Below are positions 32,155 through 43,013 of a stretch of DNA of 64,000 nt, piece by piece; positions within the stretch are counted from its first letter, which is position 1, and each line of letters starts with the position of its first letter. The notes below the pieces were generated by a model that was not told the DNA's origin, searched no databases, and saw nothing but the letters and a program-made list of their open reading frames with translations. The position numbers and the translations under genes are program-made. The stretch comes from Hyphomicrobiales bacterium (GTDB taxonomy: Bacteria; Pseudomonadota; Alphaproteobacteria; Rhizobiales; Beijerinckiaceae), in NCBI GenBank assembly GCA_019237205.1, contig JAFAHO010000403.1, positions 1 to 64,000 on the forward strand, given 5' to 3'.

Positions 32155-32766
32155 ATGGACATGGATTCAGCCGAGGAGCGGCACAAAGCCAAGATGATGA
32201 AGCGCAAGGCGGCGCAGGACGCCGAGGTCGCCGCCAAGCCGATCGCCGAAAAGGGGCTTCTGATCGTCCACACCGGTCCGGGCAAGGGCAAGTCGACGGC
32301 GGCCTTTGGCCTTGCGCTGAGAGCGCTCGGGCGAGGGTTCCGCGTCGGCGTGGTGCAGTTCATCAAGGGCGCGTGGTCGACGGGCGAACGGGCGGCGATC
32401 GAGCGCTTCGGCGACAGGATCGAGTGGCGCACGATGGGCGAGGGCTTCACCTGGGAGACGCAAGACCGCGCGCGCGACATCGCCGCCGCCGAGGCCGCAT
32501 GGGGTGAGGCGAAGCGGATGATGGCCGATTCCTCGATCCGCCTCCTTTTGCTCGACGAACTCAACATCGCCCTCCGCTACGACTATCTGAAGCTCGCCGA
32601 GGTGGTCGAGGTCTTGCGTCGCCGCCGCGCGGACCTCCACGTCGTCGTGACGGGACGCAACGCCAAGGCGGATCTGATCGAGGTCGCCGATTGCGTGACC
32701 GAGTTCGGCCTCGTGAAGCACCACTTCGCCGCGGGCGTTCGCGCCCAGGAGGGCATCGAGTTTTGA
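32155..32766 (+). CDS. cobO: Cob(I)yrinic acid a,c-diamide adenosyltransferase
   Basis: [44 protein letters not shown] and [16 protein letters not shown]. Confidence 0.95.
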   Translation: MDMDSAEERHKAKMMKRKAAQDAEVAAKPIAEKGLLIVHTGPGKGKSTAAFGLALRALGRGFRVGVVQFIKGAWSTGERAAIERFGDRIEWRTMGEGFTWETQDRARDIAAAEAAWGEAKRMMADSSIRLLLLDELNIALRYDYLKLAEVVEVLRRRRADLHVVVTGRNAKADLIEVADCVTEFGLVKHHFAAGVRAQEGIEF

Positions 32767-34217
32767 CCGCCCGGGCGCTGATGTTGCAGGGGACGGGATC
32801 GGACGTCGGCAAGTCGCTGATCGTTGCGGGCCTCTGCCGCGCCTATGCGCTGCGCGGCTTCAAGGTGCGCCCCTTCAAACCGCAGAATATGTCGAACAAC
32901 GCGGCGGTAACGGATGGCGGGGGCGAGATCGGGAGGGCGCAGGCGCTCCAGGCGCGCGCCTGCGGCGTGGCCCCTAGCGTTCACATGAACCCGGTGCTCC
33001 TCAAGCCGCAAAGCGAGATCGGCTCGCAGGTCGTCGTTCGGGGCCGCGTCATCGGCAACGCCGGGGCGCGCGACTATCAGGCGCTCAAACCGAAGCTCAT
33101 GGGCCCCGTGCTCGAAAGCTTTGCGAAACTAAAGGATGAGGCGGACCTGGTGCTCGTCGAAGGCGCAGGCAGCGCGGCGGAGATCAACCTGCGCGAGGGC
33201 GACATCGCGAACATGGGCTTCGCGCGCGCCGCCGGTTGCCCGGTCGCACTCATTGGCGACATTGATCGTGGCGGAATCTTTGCGCAGATACTCGGAACGA
33301 AGGCGGCGCTCGCGCCCGACGACGCAGCGACGATTGTCGGCTTCATCGTGAACAAATTCCGCGGCGACGCCAGCCTCTTTACCGGCGGCATGGCGTCGCT
33401 CGCCGAGCGCACCGGCTGGCGCGCCTTCGGTCTCGCGCCTTTCTTTCCGGCCGCCGCGCGCCTGCCGGCGGAGGACGCATTCGGCCTTTCCAACGTCACG
33501 GCGCGCAACGAGGCGCAAGTGACGATCGCCGTCCCCATGCTCTCCCGCATCGCCAATTTCGACGACTTCGATCCGCTGCGGCTCGAGCCGAACGTGCGGC
33601 TCGTCTTCGTGCGGCCAGGCGAGCCGCTGCCGGTCGCCGATCTCGTCATCCTGCCCGGCAGCAAGGCGACGATCGCCGACCTCGCGTTTTTCCGCGAGCA
33701 GGGCTGGGCGATCGACCTACTGGCCCATGCGCGTCGCGGCGGGCGGATCTTAGGCGTATGCGGCGGCTATCAGATGCTGGGCCGGCGGGTCGCGGACCCG
33801 GACGGAATCGAAGGGCCGGCGGGCGGGGTCGAGGGTCTCCGGTTTTTGGACGTGGAAACCACGCTGACCGGTGACAAGACGCTCCAGCACGTCGCGGGTA
33901 AGTGCGTCGCAAACGGCTCACCGTTCGAGGGCTACGAAATGCATGTCGGCCGGACCAGCGGTCCCGACTGCGAGCGCCCGCTTCTGCGCTTCTTGGACGG
34001 GCGGGTCGACGGCGCAGTCTCGCCGGACGGGCGCATCGCCGGGGCCTATCTGCATGGAATGTTCGCCGACGATCGCCAGCGCGCGGCATGGCTCGATTCG
34101 CTTGGGGCGACGGCGGGGATCGAATACGGGGCGACGGTCGAGCGCACGCTCGACGAACTCGCCGACCATCTCGCCGCGCATCTCGATCTCGAAGCGATGC
34201 TCGACGCGGCGCGGTGA
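32763..34217 (+). CDS. cobQ: Cobyric acid synthase (TTG start overlapping the cobO stop)
   Basis: [44 protein letters not shown] and [13 protein letters not shown]. Confidence 0.95.
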   Translation: MTARALMLQGTGSDVGKSLIVAGLCRAYALRGFKVRPFKPQNMSNNAAVTDGGGEIGRAQALQARACGVAPSVHMNPVLLKPQSEIGSQVVVRGRVIGNAGARDYQALKPKLMGPVLESFAKLKDEADLVLVEGAGSAAEINLREGDIANMGFARAAGCPVALIGDIDRGGIFAQILGTKAALAPDDAATIVGFIVNKFRGDASLFTGGMASLAERTGWRAFGLAPFFPAAARLPAEDAFGLSNVTARNEAQVTIAVPMLSRIANFDDFDPLRLEPNVRLVFVRPGEPLPVADLVILPGSKATIADLAFFREQGWAIDLLAHARRGGRILGVCGGYQMLGRRVADPDGIEGPAGGVEGLRFLDVETTLTGDKTLQHVAGKCVANGSPFEGYEMHVGRTSGPDCERPLLRFLDGRVDGAVSPDGRIAGAYLHGMFADDRQRAAWLDSLGATAGIEYGATVERTLDELADHLAAHLDLEAMLDAAR

Positions 34218-34252
34218 CAACAGGGCCGCATCTCCCGACCGGATGAGTTTGC

Positions 34253-35227
34253 TCAGATCCAAAGCGCGGCCGCAGCAGCCGCGAGCGCAATCGCCTCGAT
34301 CAGGCACGCGAGCCGGTAAAGCCTCAATGCGCGCCGGATGTCGGCGGCGGCGGCGTCGCGCCGCCCCTCCCCCATGAAGGCGTCCTCGACCAGGGTGTCG
34401 CCGTAGACCCGAGGCCCCGCAAGCTTCAAGCCCAGCGCGCCGGCCATCGCCGCTTCCGGCCAGCCGGCGTTGGGGGAACGGTGGCTCGATGCGTCCCGCC
34501 GCACCGCTCGCGCGGCCTCCCGGACCGAGGCGGCGGGCGTCAGCGCCGCAGCGAGGATGAGCCACAGCGCGGCGAGGCGCGAGGCGGGCAGATTGACCAC
34601 GTCGTCGAGCCTCGCCGCCGCCCAGCCAAAGGCGGCGTAACGCTCGTTCTTGTGGCCGATCATGCTGTCGGCGGTATTGATCGCCTTGTAGAGCGCGCCT
34701 CCCGTCAGGCCGCCGAGCGCGGTCCAGAGGACGGGAGCGACGACGCCGTCGGAGAAATTCTCGGCCAGACTCTCGATCGCGGCGCGCGCGACCCCGGCCT
34801 CGTCGAGAACTCGCGGGTTGCGCCCGACGATCATCGCGACCGCGCGCCGCCCCTCGTCAAGACCGTGATCGAGGCCGTCCGCGACCGCGCGCACATGACC
34901 GTCCAAGCCGCGTTGCGCCGGCAGGCTCGATGCGAGAAGGATGAGGACTGCGAAGCCGAACGCGCCGAGGGGCCCGAGCAGCCACGTCGCCGCCCCCGCA
35001 ACCGCCGCGACTGGCGCAAGATAGAGGGCGAGCGCAAGCGCGCCGAGCGCGCGGCGCGCAGCGAAGCTCGCGCGCGGCAAGTTGAGCCGCAGTTGAAGCT
35101 GCGCAAGCCAGGCGCCCATCCAGGTGACGGGATGGCCGATCACGCGATAGAGAGGCGCCGGATAGCCGATCAGCGCTTCCAGCCCCAAAGCGGCGAGCGC
35201 AAGCGGCAGCGACTGCGAAAGGAACAT
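34253..35227 (-). CDS. cobD: Adenosylcobinamide-phosphate synthase (CbiB/CobD)
   Basis: IGYPAPLYRVIGHPVTWMGAWL, GRNPRVLDEAGVARAAIESLAENFSDGVVAPVLWTALGG and NTADSMIGHKNERYAAFGWAAARLDDVVNLPASRL. Confidence 0.95.
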   Translation of the reverse strand: MFLSQSLPLALAALGLEALIGYPAPLYRVIGHPVTWMGAWLAQLQLRLNLPRASFAARRALGALALALYLAPVAAVAGAATWLLGPLGAFGFAVLILLASSLPAQRGLDGHVRAVADGLDHGLDEGRRAVAMIVGRNPRVLDEAGVARAAIESLAENFSDGVVAPVLWTALGGLTGGALYKAINTADSMIGHKNERYAAFGWAAARLDDVVNLPASRLAALWLILAAALTPAASVREAARAVRRDASSHRSPNAGWPEAAMAGALGLKLAGPRVYGDTLVEDAFMGEGRRDAAAADIRRALRLYRLACLIEAIALAAAAAALWI

Positions 35228-36248
35228 GATGGCGGGGCGGACCTGGGCGGCGGGCTACGAGGCCCTTGCCTATCACGGCGGCGCGCTCGACGTCGCGCGC
35301 CGGCTTTGCCCGGAGGCTCCCGCGCCCTGGATCGATCTTTCGACCGGAGTCAATCCGCACGCTTATCCCCTGCCGGATCTTGCCCGGGACGTCTGGACGC
35401 GCCTGCCCGACAGCGACGCGCTCGCGGGCCTGGAAGCCGTCGCCGGCTCACACTACGGGGCGAAGCCCGAGACAGTCGTCGCCGGGCCAGGCTCGCAGGC
35501 GCTAATTCAGTCGCTGGCGCGGATCGCGCCGAAAGGCGCCGTCGCCGCTCTGGGCCCCACCTACCGCGGTCATGCGGAGGCTTTCGGCGCGGCGGGCGTC
35601 CCGCTTCCCGAGGCGGCTTCGCTCGATACTCTGGCGGAGGTCGATGTCGCCGTCGTCGTCAATCCGAACAATCCGGACGGCCGGGTTGCGAGCCGCGTCG
35701 ACCTCCTTGATTTGCACGAGCGCCTCTCGCGGCGCGGCGGCTGGCTCATCGTCGACGAGGCTTTCGCCGATTTCGACGGCCAGGACGAGAGCCTCGCGCC
35801 GGTCTTGCCCGCAAAGGGAGCGGTCGTCCTGCGCTCGTTCGGCAAGGCCTACGGACTTGCAGGACTTCGCCTCGGTTTCGCGATCGCCTCGCCCGAGATC
35901 GCAGAGACATTGCGGACGGCGCTCGGCTCCTGGCCGGTCAGCGGACCGGCGATCGCGATCGGGGCGCGCGCGCTCGCCGACCCGGACTGGACCGCAACGA
36001 TAAGCGCGCGACTCGGCGAGGACGCGGCGCGACTGGATGGGCTCCTCGAGACGAGCGGTTGGCGGATCATCGGCGGGACGCGCCTCTTTCGTCTTGCGGC
36101 CAGGGGCGACGCGGAGGGAGCTTTCCGCCGGCTGCTCTCGGCCGGGATCGTGACCCGACCCTTCGCCAAGGCGCCGGATCGCCTGCGATTCGGCATTCCT
36201 GCCGAGGAGGCGCACTGGGAGCGGCTTTCAGCCGCGCTTCGCGCCTGA
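35226..36248 (+). CDS. cobC: Threonine-phosphate decarboxylase / aminotransferase (ATG at 35229 is the alternative start)
   Basis: WIDLSTGVNPHAYPLPDL, VVVNPNNPDGRV, IVDEAFADF and SFGKAYGLAGLRLGFAIA PLP-lysine motif. Confidence 0.93.
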   Translation: MMAGRTWAAGYEALAYHGGALDVARRLCPEAPAPWIDLSTGVNPHAYPLPDLARDVWTRLPDSDALAGLEAVAGSHYGAKPETVVAGPGSQALIQSLARIAPKGAVAALGPTYRGHAEAFGAAGVPLPEAASLDTLAEVDVAVVVNPNNPDGRVASRVDLLDLHERLSRRGGWLIVDEAFADFDGQDESLAPVLPAKGAVVLRSFGKAYGLAGLRLGFAIASPEIAETLRTALGSWPVSGPAIAIGARALADPDWTATISARLGEDAARLDGLLETSGWRIIGGTRLFRLAARGDAEGAFRRLLSAGIVTRPFAKAPDRLRFGIPAEEAHWERLSAALRA

Positions 36249-36311
36249 CGGGCCAAACGCGCTGTCCACAGGACGGCTTGCCTTCCCGTCCTCCCGGCGT
36301 GACAACCCGGC

Positions 36312-39300
36312 ATGGCGATTCGCGATCCGCGCGTCTTCACGATTCCTCCGGGAGCGCCGTTTCTGCCGACGCTGGCCCATGCGTTGCTTGGCGGGGAATT
36401 GATCGACGGTTTTCCCGCCGCGGGCGATCCGCTGGCGCTTGCCAACGCAACGATCTACGTGCCGACCCAGCGCGCCGCCGCGGCGCTGGGCGAGGCGCTG
36501 CTCGAGGCGAGCGGGGGGCAGAGCATCCTGCTGCCCCGCATCGCGCCGCTCGGCGCCTTCGAACCCGACGACGCGGCGACGTTCTTTGGGCCTCAGGGCG
36601 AGGAGGCGCGGCACCCCCAGCTGCCGCCCGCGGTCGGGGATCTGTCCCGCCGCCACACGCTCGCCACGCTGGTCCGAGCCTGGGGAGAGGCTTTGCGCGG
36701 CGCGATTCGCGGCGTCGACGCCGGCGGCCACCTCATTGTCGACGGCTACGAGCCGGCGCTCGTCGCCACGACGCCATCGCAAGCCTACGCGCTGGCGGGC
36801 GATCTTGCAGCGCTGATCGACGACATGATCATCGAGGGCGTCGACTGGCGGAAGCTCGAAACGCTCGCGCCGGAGGAATACGATTCCTACTGGCGCATCA
36901 CCCTCGACTTTCTCAAGATCGCGTTCGCCCACTGGCCGCAATGGCTGGAAGAGCGCGGTCTCATCGATCGCGCCAAGCGGGTCTCACTCATGGTTGAGTC
37001 GGAGATTGGCGCGCTCGAGGCTCGCTCCGGGCGCGGACCGACAATCATCGCCGGCTCGACCGGCGCGAACCGCGCGACCGCGGCGCTTATTGCGGCAATC
37101 GCGCGCAGGGATCAGGGCGCGGTCGTGCTTCCTGGACTCGATGGCGCTCTTGATGAGCGCGCCTGGGCGATGATTGGCGCAAGCGGCGAGGCGGGCAAAG
37201 GGCTCGCCGGCCATCCGCAGGCCCTTCTGCATCGGCTGATCGCGATCATTGGAGTGACACGCAAGGACGTCGTCACGCTGAGCGCGCCCATTGCGCGGCT
37301 CGGGGCGCGCGGCGCATTCCTCAGCGAGGCGCTCCGTCCGGCCGACTCGACCGAATGCTGGCGCGACCGGAAGGATGCGCTGTCGACGCCGGCCATCGTC
37401 GCCGCGCTTGAAGACGTTTCCGTCATTATCGCCGACAACGAGACGGAGGAGGCGCTCGCGCTCGCGATCGCGATGCGCGAAGTCCTCGAGACGCCGGGCA
37501 AGACCGCCGCCCTGATCACGCCGGATCCCTCGATCGCGCGGCGCGTGTCGGGAGAACTCGCGCGTTGGGGCGTCGAGGTCGAGGATTCGGCCGGCCGCAC
37601 GCTCGGCCAAAGCGAGGCGGGCGTCTTGGCGCGGCTCATCCTCGAGGCTGCGAAGGACCTTGGACCGCTGCGGGCCCAGGGGCTAATCGCCCATGCGGCG
37701 GCGCGGCTCGGCCGCACGCGCGCGGAGCTCGACGCGACAGCGCGGGCGCTCGAACTCGGCGTCTTCCGGGCGGCGCCGATCTCCTCGCTCGACGATCTCG
37801 GTCAGGCGTTCGGCGCGGCGCGGGCGGCAGCTCAAGACGGTCACGCCCATCCGGCGGTCCGGGCGATCGGTGAAGCGGAGCGCGCGGCCGCCGAGCGGCT
37901 GGCGCTCGATCTCGCCTCGGTTCTGGGGCCTTTGCGCGCGATGCGCTTGTCGGCGCCGTTGCGCGAATGGCTCGCTGCGCATCGCCGCGCGCTCGACGCG
38001 ATCCTCGCCGGTCCCGAAGCCGAACGTTCCGCGCCCCATGGCCTCGAATTGCTGTACGAACTTCTCGACGAATGGGACGAAGCGGCAAGCGGCGGTTTTC
38101 CCTGCACGTTGAGCGACTATGCGGCGCTGTTCGACGCAGCGCTTGCAAGCGTGCGCGCCCCCCCCGGGCAGGGCGGCCATCCGCGCCTCAAAATTCTGGG
38201 TCTGCTCGAAGCGCGCCTCTTGAGCTTCGACCGCATGATTCTGGCTGGGCTGGACGAAAAGGTCTGGCCGCCCACAGTGGACACGGACGCCTTCCTCAAC
38301 CGGCCGATGCGCGCCGAGCTTGGGCTGTCGGCCCCCGAACGGCGCATCGGGCAGACGGCGCATGACTTTGTGGCCGCGCTCGGCGCGCGTGAGGCGGTCA
38401 TCAGCCGCGCGAAAAAGCGCGCTGGCGAGCCGACGGTCGCCTCGCGCTTCCTTCTGCGCGTGAGCGCCGCGGCCGGCGCCGACATGATCAAGCAAGCGGA
38501 GCGGCGCGGCGAGATCTATCTCGCCTACGCGCGCGCGATCGATGAGCCCGAAGTCGTCGCGGCTGTCAGTCGGCCGGAGCCGCGTCCCCCGGTCGAACTG
38601 CGCCCGCGCTCACTCAGCGTCACGCGTATCGAGACGCTGCGGCGCGATCCGTATGCGATCTACGCCGAGCGCATCCTGAGGCTCCAGCCTCTGGATCCGA
38701 TCGAACGCGAACTCGGGCCGCGCGAAGCCGGCGAAGCCTGGCACGGCGCGCTTCAAGATTTCGCCGACCTCTACCCTTCCGGGGGGCTGCCGCCGCGGGC
38801 GCGCTCGGACCTTGTCCGCTTTGCCCGCGCGCGCTTTGCGTTGCTGCTCGTGGACCCCGCTTTTGAAGGCATGAACTGGCCCAACATCGAGAAAGCGATC
38901 GATTTCGTTCTCGACTTCGAGCGCAGGAGCCGCGGCGAGATCGTGCGCATCCTGGTCGAACGGCCAGGCAAGATCGTCCTTCCGCTGCGTACCGGAGCTG
39001 AGTTCACCCTGACGGCGCGCGCCGATCGCATCGACATAACGCGCTCGGGCGGCGCGACGTTGATCGACTACAAGAGCGGGTCGCCGCCGGGCGCCAAGGA
39101 AGTCAAGATCGGCCTTGCTCCGCAATTGTCGCTGGAAGCCGCGATCCTGATGCGCGGCGGCTTCGAGGGTTTGGACGCCGTCAAGCCGGAGCGCGCGCTC
39201 TACCTTAAGCTCGGCGGCCCTAACGGCGGAAAGGAACAGCCTGCAGGAGGCGAAGACGCCGATATCCGCGACCTTGCGGAACAGCATTTCGCCGGGCTCG

Positions 39301-39461
39301 AGGCGCTCGTCGACCAGTTCGCCTGCGAAAGCACCCCCTATCTCTCGCGCCCGATGCCGAAATTCGCCAGCCGGTATTCGGATTACGATCATCTGGCGCG
39401 GGTCAAGGAATGGTCGCTGACGGGCGGCGCCGCGAACGGCGACTCGGGGGACCCGTCGTGA
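36312..39461 (+). CDS. addB: Double-strand break repair protein AddB
   Basis: 1049 aa; FTIPPGAPFLPTLAHALL, LARWGVEVEDSAGRTL and C-terminal PD-(D/E)XK-type LIDYKSGSPPGAKEV. Confidence 0.93.
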   Translation: MAIRDPRVFTIPPGAPFLPTLAHALLGGELIDGFPAAGDPLALANATIYVPTQRAAAALGEALLEASGGQSILLPRIAPLGAFEPDDAATFFGPQGEEARHPQLPPAVGDLSRRHTLATLVRAWGEALRGAIRGVDAGGHLIVDGYEPALVATTPSQAYALAGDLAALIDDMIIEGVDWRKLETLAPEEYDSYWRITLDFLKIAFAHWPQWLEERGLIDRAKRVSLMVESEIGALEARSGRGPTIIAGSTGANRATAALIAAIARRDQGAVVLPGLDGALDERAWAMIGASGEAGKGLAGHPQALLHRLIAIIGVTRKDVVTLSAPIARLGARGAFLSEALRPADSTECWRDRKDALSTPAIVAALEDVSVIIADNETEEALALAIAMREVLETPGKTAALITPDPSIARRVSGELARWGVEVEDSAGRTLGQSEAGVLARLILEAAKDLGPLRAQGLIAHAAARLGRTRAELDATARALELGVFRAAPISSLDDLGQAFGAARAAAQDGHAHPAVRAIGEAERAAAERLALDLASVLGPLRAMRLSAPLREWLAAHRRALDAILAGPEAERSAPHGLELLYELLDEWDEAASGGFPCTLSDYAALFDAALASVRAPPGQGGHPRLKILGLLEARLLSFDRMILAGLDEKVWPPTVDTDAFLNRPMRAELGLSAPERRIGQTAHDFVAALGAREAVISRAKKRAGEPTVASRFLLRVSAAAGADMIKQAERRGEIYLAYARAIDEPEVVAAVSRPEPRPPVELRPRSLSVTRIETLRRDPYAIYAERILRLQPLDPIERELGPREAGEAWHGALQDFADLYPSGGLPPRARSDLVRFARARFALLLVDPAFEGMNWPNIEKAIDFVLDFERRSRGEIVRILVERPGKIVLPLRTGAEFTLTARADRIDITRSGGATLIDYKSGSPPGAKEVKIGLAPQLSLEAAILMRGGFEGLDAVKPERALYLKLGGPNGGKEQPAGGEDADIRDLAEQHFAGLEALVDQFACESTPYLSRPMPKFASRYSDYDHLARVKEWSLTGGAANGDSGDPS

Positions 39462-42400
39462 GCCGCCGTCTCGTCATTCCGGACACGCTCCGGAAGATGC
39501 AGTCGCAGGCGTCGAATCCAAAGGCGTCCGCCTGGGTGTCGGCAAATGCGGGCAGCGGCAAGACGCATGTGCTGACCCAGCGGGTGCTACGTCTCCTGCT
39601 CGCCGGCACGTCGCCCGGACAGATTCTTGGCCTGACTTTTACCAAGGCGGCCGCGGCCAACATGGCGACGCGCATCTTCAACACGCTCGCGCTATGGGCG
39701 AGCCTCAGCGACGAAGCGCTCGGCGCCGCGATTGTGGAGACCGGCGCCGAGAAGCCATCGCCGCAGGACCTCGTATTCGCCCGACAATTGTTCGCGCGCA
39801 CGATCGAGACGCCTGGGGGCTTGAGGATCCAGACTCTTCACGCCTTCTGCGAAAGGCTCCTGCACCTCTTCCCCTTCGAGGCGAACGTTCCTGCGCATTT
39901 CAGAGTGATCGACGAACGCGAGGCCGGGGCGCTTATCGAAGAAGCGCGAGACGAGGCGATCGCGTCTGCCAGAAACTCGTCGGTCTGGAAAGAGCTGGAA
40001 CGCGTGTCGCGCGACGCCGGCGCCTTCAAATTCGACGATCTCTTGCGGGAGACGCAGGCCTTCGCCGAGACCTTTGCGGCCTTCGACGACGCCCGGGAGT
40101 TCGCGGCGGCGTTGCGAGGCCCTCTCGGCCTCGCGAACGGGGAGACGACCGGAAGCGTCGAAGCCGAGATGTTTGGCGGCGGCATCGGCCGGAGGCGTCG
40201 TCAGGACTGGGCGCGGGGGCTCGGCGCTGGCAAGAAGAGCGATCGGGAGTTCGCGGCGAAACTGCGCGAAGTTGATGGCGACGGCGCGCTCGACGCGCGA
40301 ATCGGTGCGCTTCTCGAGGCGTTCTTCACCAAGGGGGGCGAGGGCGATCCGTTCAAGGGCGACTTGACGACCAAGGCGCTGCAGCGAAACGTTCCCGAGC
40401 TCGAAGCTGATCTCCATCGCGAGCAGGACCGACTGATCGCGCTACGTGACCGTCGCCGCGCCGCCCTGATAGTCGAGCGCAGCGAGGCCTTGTTCGCCGT
40501 CGGGCGGGCGGTCCTGATGGCGTTCGCCGATGCCAAGGCTCGCCGCGGAGAGCTCGACTTCGCCGACCAGATCGCAGGCGCGCTCAGGTTGGTGACACGC
40601 TCGAGCGCCGCCTGGGTGCTGCGCAAACTCGACGCCAGACTCGATCATCTGCTGATCGACGAGGCGCAGGACACCTCGCCCGAGCAATGGCGCATCCTTG
40701 TCGCGCTGAGCGCGGAGCTTTTTGCCGGGCAAGGCGCCAGGACGGGCCGACGGACCATTTTCGCAGTCGGCGACGAAAAGCAGTCGATCTTTTCCTTTCA
40801 GGGCGCAGCGCCCGAGTTGTTCGCCAAGATGCGGCGCTTCTTCGAGCAGCGCCATCGCGACGCCGAGCTGCGCTTCGAGAGCGTGCCGCTCAACTTTTCC
40901 TTCCGTTCGGCGCCGGCGATCCTCAAGGCGGTGGACAAGACGTTCGGGGAGCAGGAGGCCTGGCGCGGCGTCGGCGCCGCCGGCGAGCCGTCGCCTCAAC
41001 ATGAAGCCGTCCGCAGCGCGATGAAGGGCGTCGTGGAGCTCTGGCCGACGATCAAGCCCGCGCCGGCCGCCGATCCGGAAGACTGGCGCATGCCGCTCGA
41101 CGAGTTGTCGCGCGACGAACCGGCGGCGACGCTCGCATGCCGAATCGCGAAGACAATCGAAAAGTGGCTTTCGCCGGAGTCGCGCGAGCGCGTCGCCGAC
41201 CACGACGGCGCGCCCCGACGCATTCGTCCGGGCGACGTGATGATCCTGGTTCGCATCCGGAACGGCTTTTTCGATGCGATGATTCGTGCGCTCAAAGACC
41301 ACAAGGTGAAAGTCGCAGGCGCCGACCGGCTGATGCTGCGCGACCATATTGCGGTGATGGACCTTGTCGCCGTTGGCCGGGCGGCGCTCGCGCCGGACGA
41401 CGATCTGACGCTCGCCTGCGTCCTCAAGTCGCCGCTTGTCGGCCTCAAGGAGGATGATCTCTTTGCGCTCGCCGCGAACCGCGGCGGATCGCTCGGCCGG
41501 GCGCTCGCGGCCTCTCCGGACGAGCGCGCCCGTAACGCCGCGCGAAGGCTTGCCATCTGGCGCGCGCGCGCGGGGGCAGTTTCGCCCCACACGTTCTACA
41601 CCCTTCTTCTGGGCGAAGATGGCGGCCGGAAGGCGCTGCTCGGGCGGCTCGGGCCCGACGCGGCCGACCCGACGGACGAATTCCTCGCGCTCGCGCTCGC
41701 GCACGAGCAGCGCGCAGCGCCGTCGCTGCATCGCTTCCTCGCCGAAGTCGAGGCCGCCGACACCGCGATCAAGCGCGACATGGAGAGCGAAAGCGAGGGC
41801 GTCCGGGTCCTGACCGTCCATGCGAGCAAGGGGCTCGAGGCGCCGATCGTCTTTCTGCCGGACACCTGCGGCGCCCCAGACGGGCGGCACGACCCCAAAC
41901 TCCTGCGCCTCGCCGCAGCCGGGCCGAACGGCCCGCCTCTTTTCGCCTGGAGCCGAAAGAAGGATGACGATTGCCGCGCGATGGCGGACGCCCGGGCGGA
42001 AAGGCGCGAGGCCGAGGCGGGCGAACATCGGCGCCTGCTCTATGTCGCGATGACCCGTGCGGCGCAGCGCCTCGTCGTCGCCGGCTACGAGACATCCACG
42101 GGCCGTTCCAAAGGGTGTTGGTACGATCTCGTCGAATCCGGCCTCCGGGAATCAATGACGGATTCCCCCGCGCCCTGGAGCGGCGGAGAGACGATCCGGC
42201 GCTTCGGCGAAAGTCTTTTCGCGGACGACCTCGGCGAAACCCCGTTGCCCCTGGCCTCGGCGCTCCTCCCGGCCTGGCTCTCGGCCAAGGCGGCCCCGGA
42301 CGCACCGCCTGCGCCTCTGCGGCCCTCGCGATTGGGCCTCATGCGCGAAAGCGAGCGAGTCAACGAAGGACGTCTTGCGCACGCCCTGCTGCAGATGCTG

Positions 42401-42865
42401 CCCGATGTCGCCCCGGAGCGCCGCGCCGCCGCAGCCAAGGCGTATCTCGACACGCTCGGCGGCGCGCTCGGCGCTGCGGCGCGCGTGACGTTGTCGGCTC
42501 AGGTCCTGAGCGTGATCGAGGCGCCGGAACTCGCGGCGCTGTTCGGCCCCGGCTCCCGTGGCGAAGTGTCGCTGGCCGGTGTGTTGCGACGGCCCGGCCG
42601 CGCGGATGCGCCCTACAGCGGGCGCCTCGATCGGCTGCTCGTGACAGGAGGCGCGGCATCAATCGTTGACTTCAAACTGGGCGCCGCGCCGACGGCGCCG
42701 TCGCCCGCCCATCTCGCTCAACTCGCCGTCTATCGCGCGGCGTTGCAGGCGATTTATCCCACGCTCCCTGTCCGCGCCGCGCTCGTCTACATTGATGGGC
42801 CGACGCTTCGGCCGATTGAGACCGGGGAGCTCGACGCGGCGCTTGACGCGGTTGACGACGCCTGA
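39458..42865 (+). CDS. addA: Double-strand break repair helicase AddA (GTG start overlapping the addB stop)
   Basis: ASAWVSANAGSGKTHVLTQRVLRLLLAG Walker A, LIDEAQDTSPEQW, VLTVHASKGLEAPIVFLPDT and IVDFKLG. Confidence 0.95.
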   Translation: MSRRLVIPDTLRKMQSQASNPKASAWVSANAGSGKTHVLTQRVLRLLLAGTSPGQILGLTFTKAAAANMATRIFNTLALWASLSDEALGAAIVETGAEKPSPQDLVFARQLFARTIETPGGLRIQTLHAFCERLLHLFPFEANVPAHFRVIDEREAGALIEEARDEAIASARNSSVWKELERVSRDAGAFKFDDLLRETQAFAETFAAFDDAREFAAALRGPLGLANGETTGSVEAEMFGGGIGRRRRQDWARGLGAGKKSDREFAAKLREVDGDGALDARIGALLEAFFTKGGEGDPFKGDLTTKALQRNVPELEADLHREQDRLIALRDRRRAALIVERSEALFAVGRAVLMAFADAKARRGELDFADQIAGALRLVTRSSAAWVLRKLDARLDHLLIDEAQDTSPEQWRILVALSAELFAGQGARTGRRTIFAVGDEKQSIFSFQGAAPELFAKMRRFFEQRHRDAELRFESVPLNFSFRSAPAILKAVDKTFGEQEAWRGVGAAGEPSPQHEAVRSAMKGVVELWPTIKPAPAADPEDWRMPLDELSRDEPAATLACRIAKTIEKWLSPESRERVADHDGAPRRIRPGDVMILVRIRNGFFDAMIRALKDHKVKVAGADRLMLRDHIAVMDLVAVGRAALAPDDDLTLACVLKSPLVGLKEDDLFALAANRGGSLGRALAASPDERARNAARRLAIWRARAGAVSPHTFYTLLLGEDGGRKALLGRLGPDAADPTDEFLALALAHEQRAAPSLHRFLAEVEAADTAIKRDMESESEGVRVLTVHASKGLEAPIVFLPDTCGAPDGRHDPKLLRLAAAGPNGPPLFAWSRKKDDDCRAMADARAERREAEAGEHRRLLYVAMTRAAQRLVVAGYETSTGRSKGCWYDLVESGLRESMTDSPAPWSGGETIRRFGESLFADDLGETPLPLASALLPAWLSAKAAPDAPPAPLRPSRLGLMRESERVNEGRLAHALLQMLPDVAPERRAAAAKAYLDTLGGALGAAARVTLSAQVLSVIEAPELAALFGPGSRGEVSLAGVLRRPGRADAPYSGRLDRLLVTGGAASIVDFKLGAAPTAPSPAHLAQLAVYRAALQAIYPTLPVRAALVYIDGPTLRPIETGELDAALDAVDDA

Positions 42866-43013
42866 GAAGAACGGGCTTGTGAAATCGAGTTCCCCGGGCT
42901 GTGGTCAAGTGTCAACTGGAGCGCCTTGATGACGTCGCATTTCATGGGCAGGGTCCGGCCGCGATGGGAAGCGGAACAGTCTGGGCGGGCGCCCAAATTG
43001 TGAGAGCGATATT

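Noticed and set aside
40442-42028. 528-aa minus-strand ORF
   Set aside because: Antisense shadow of addA.
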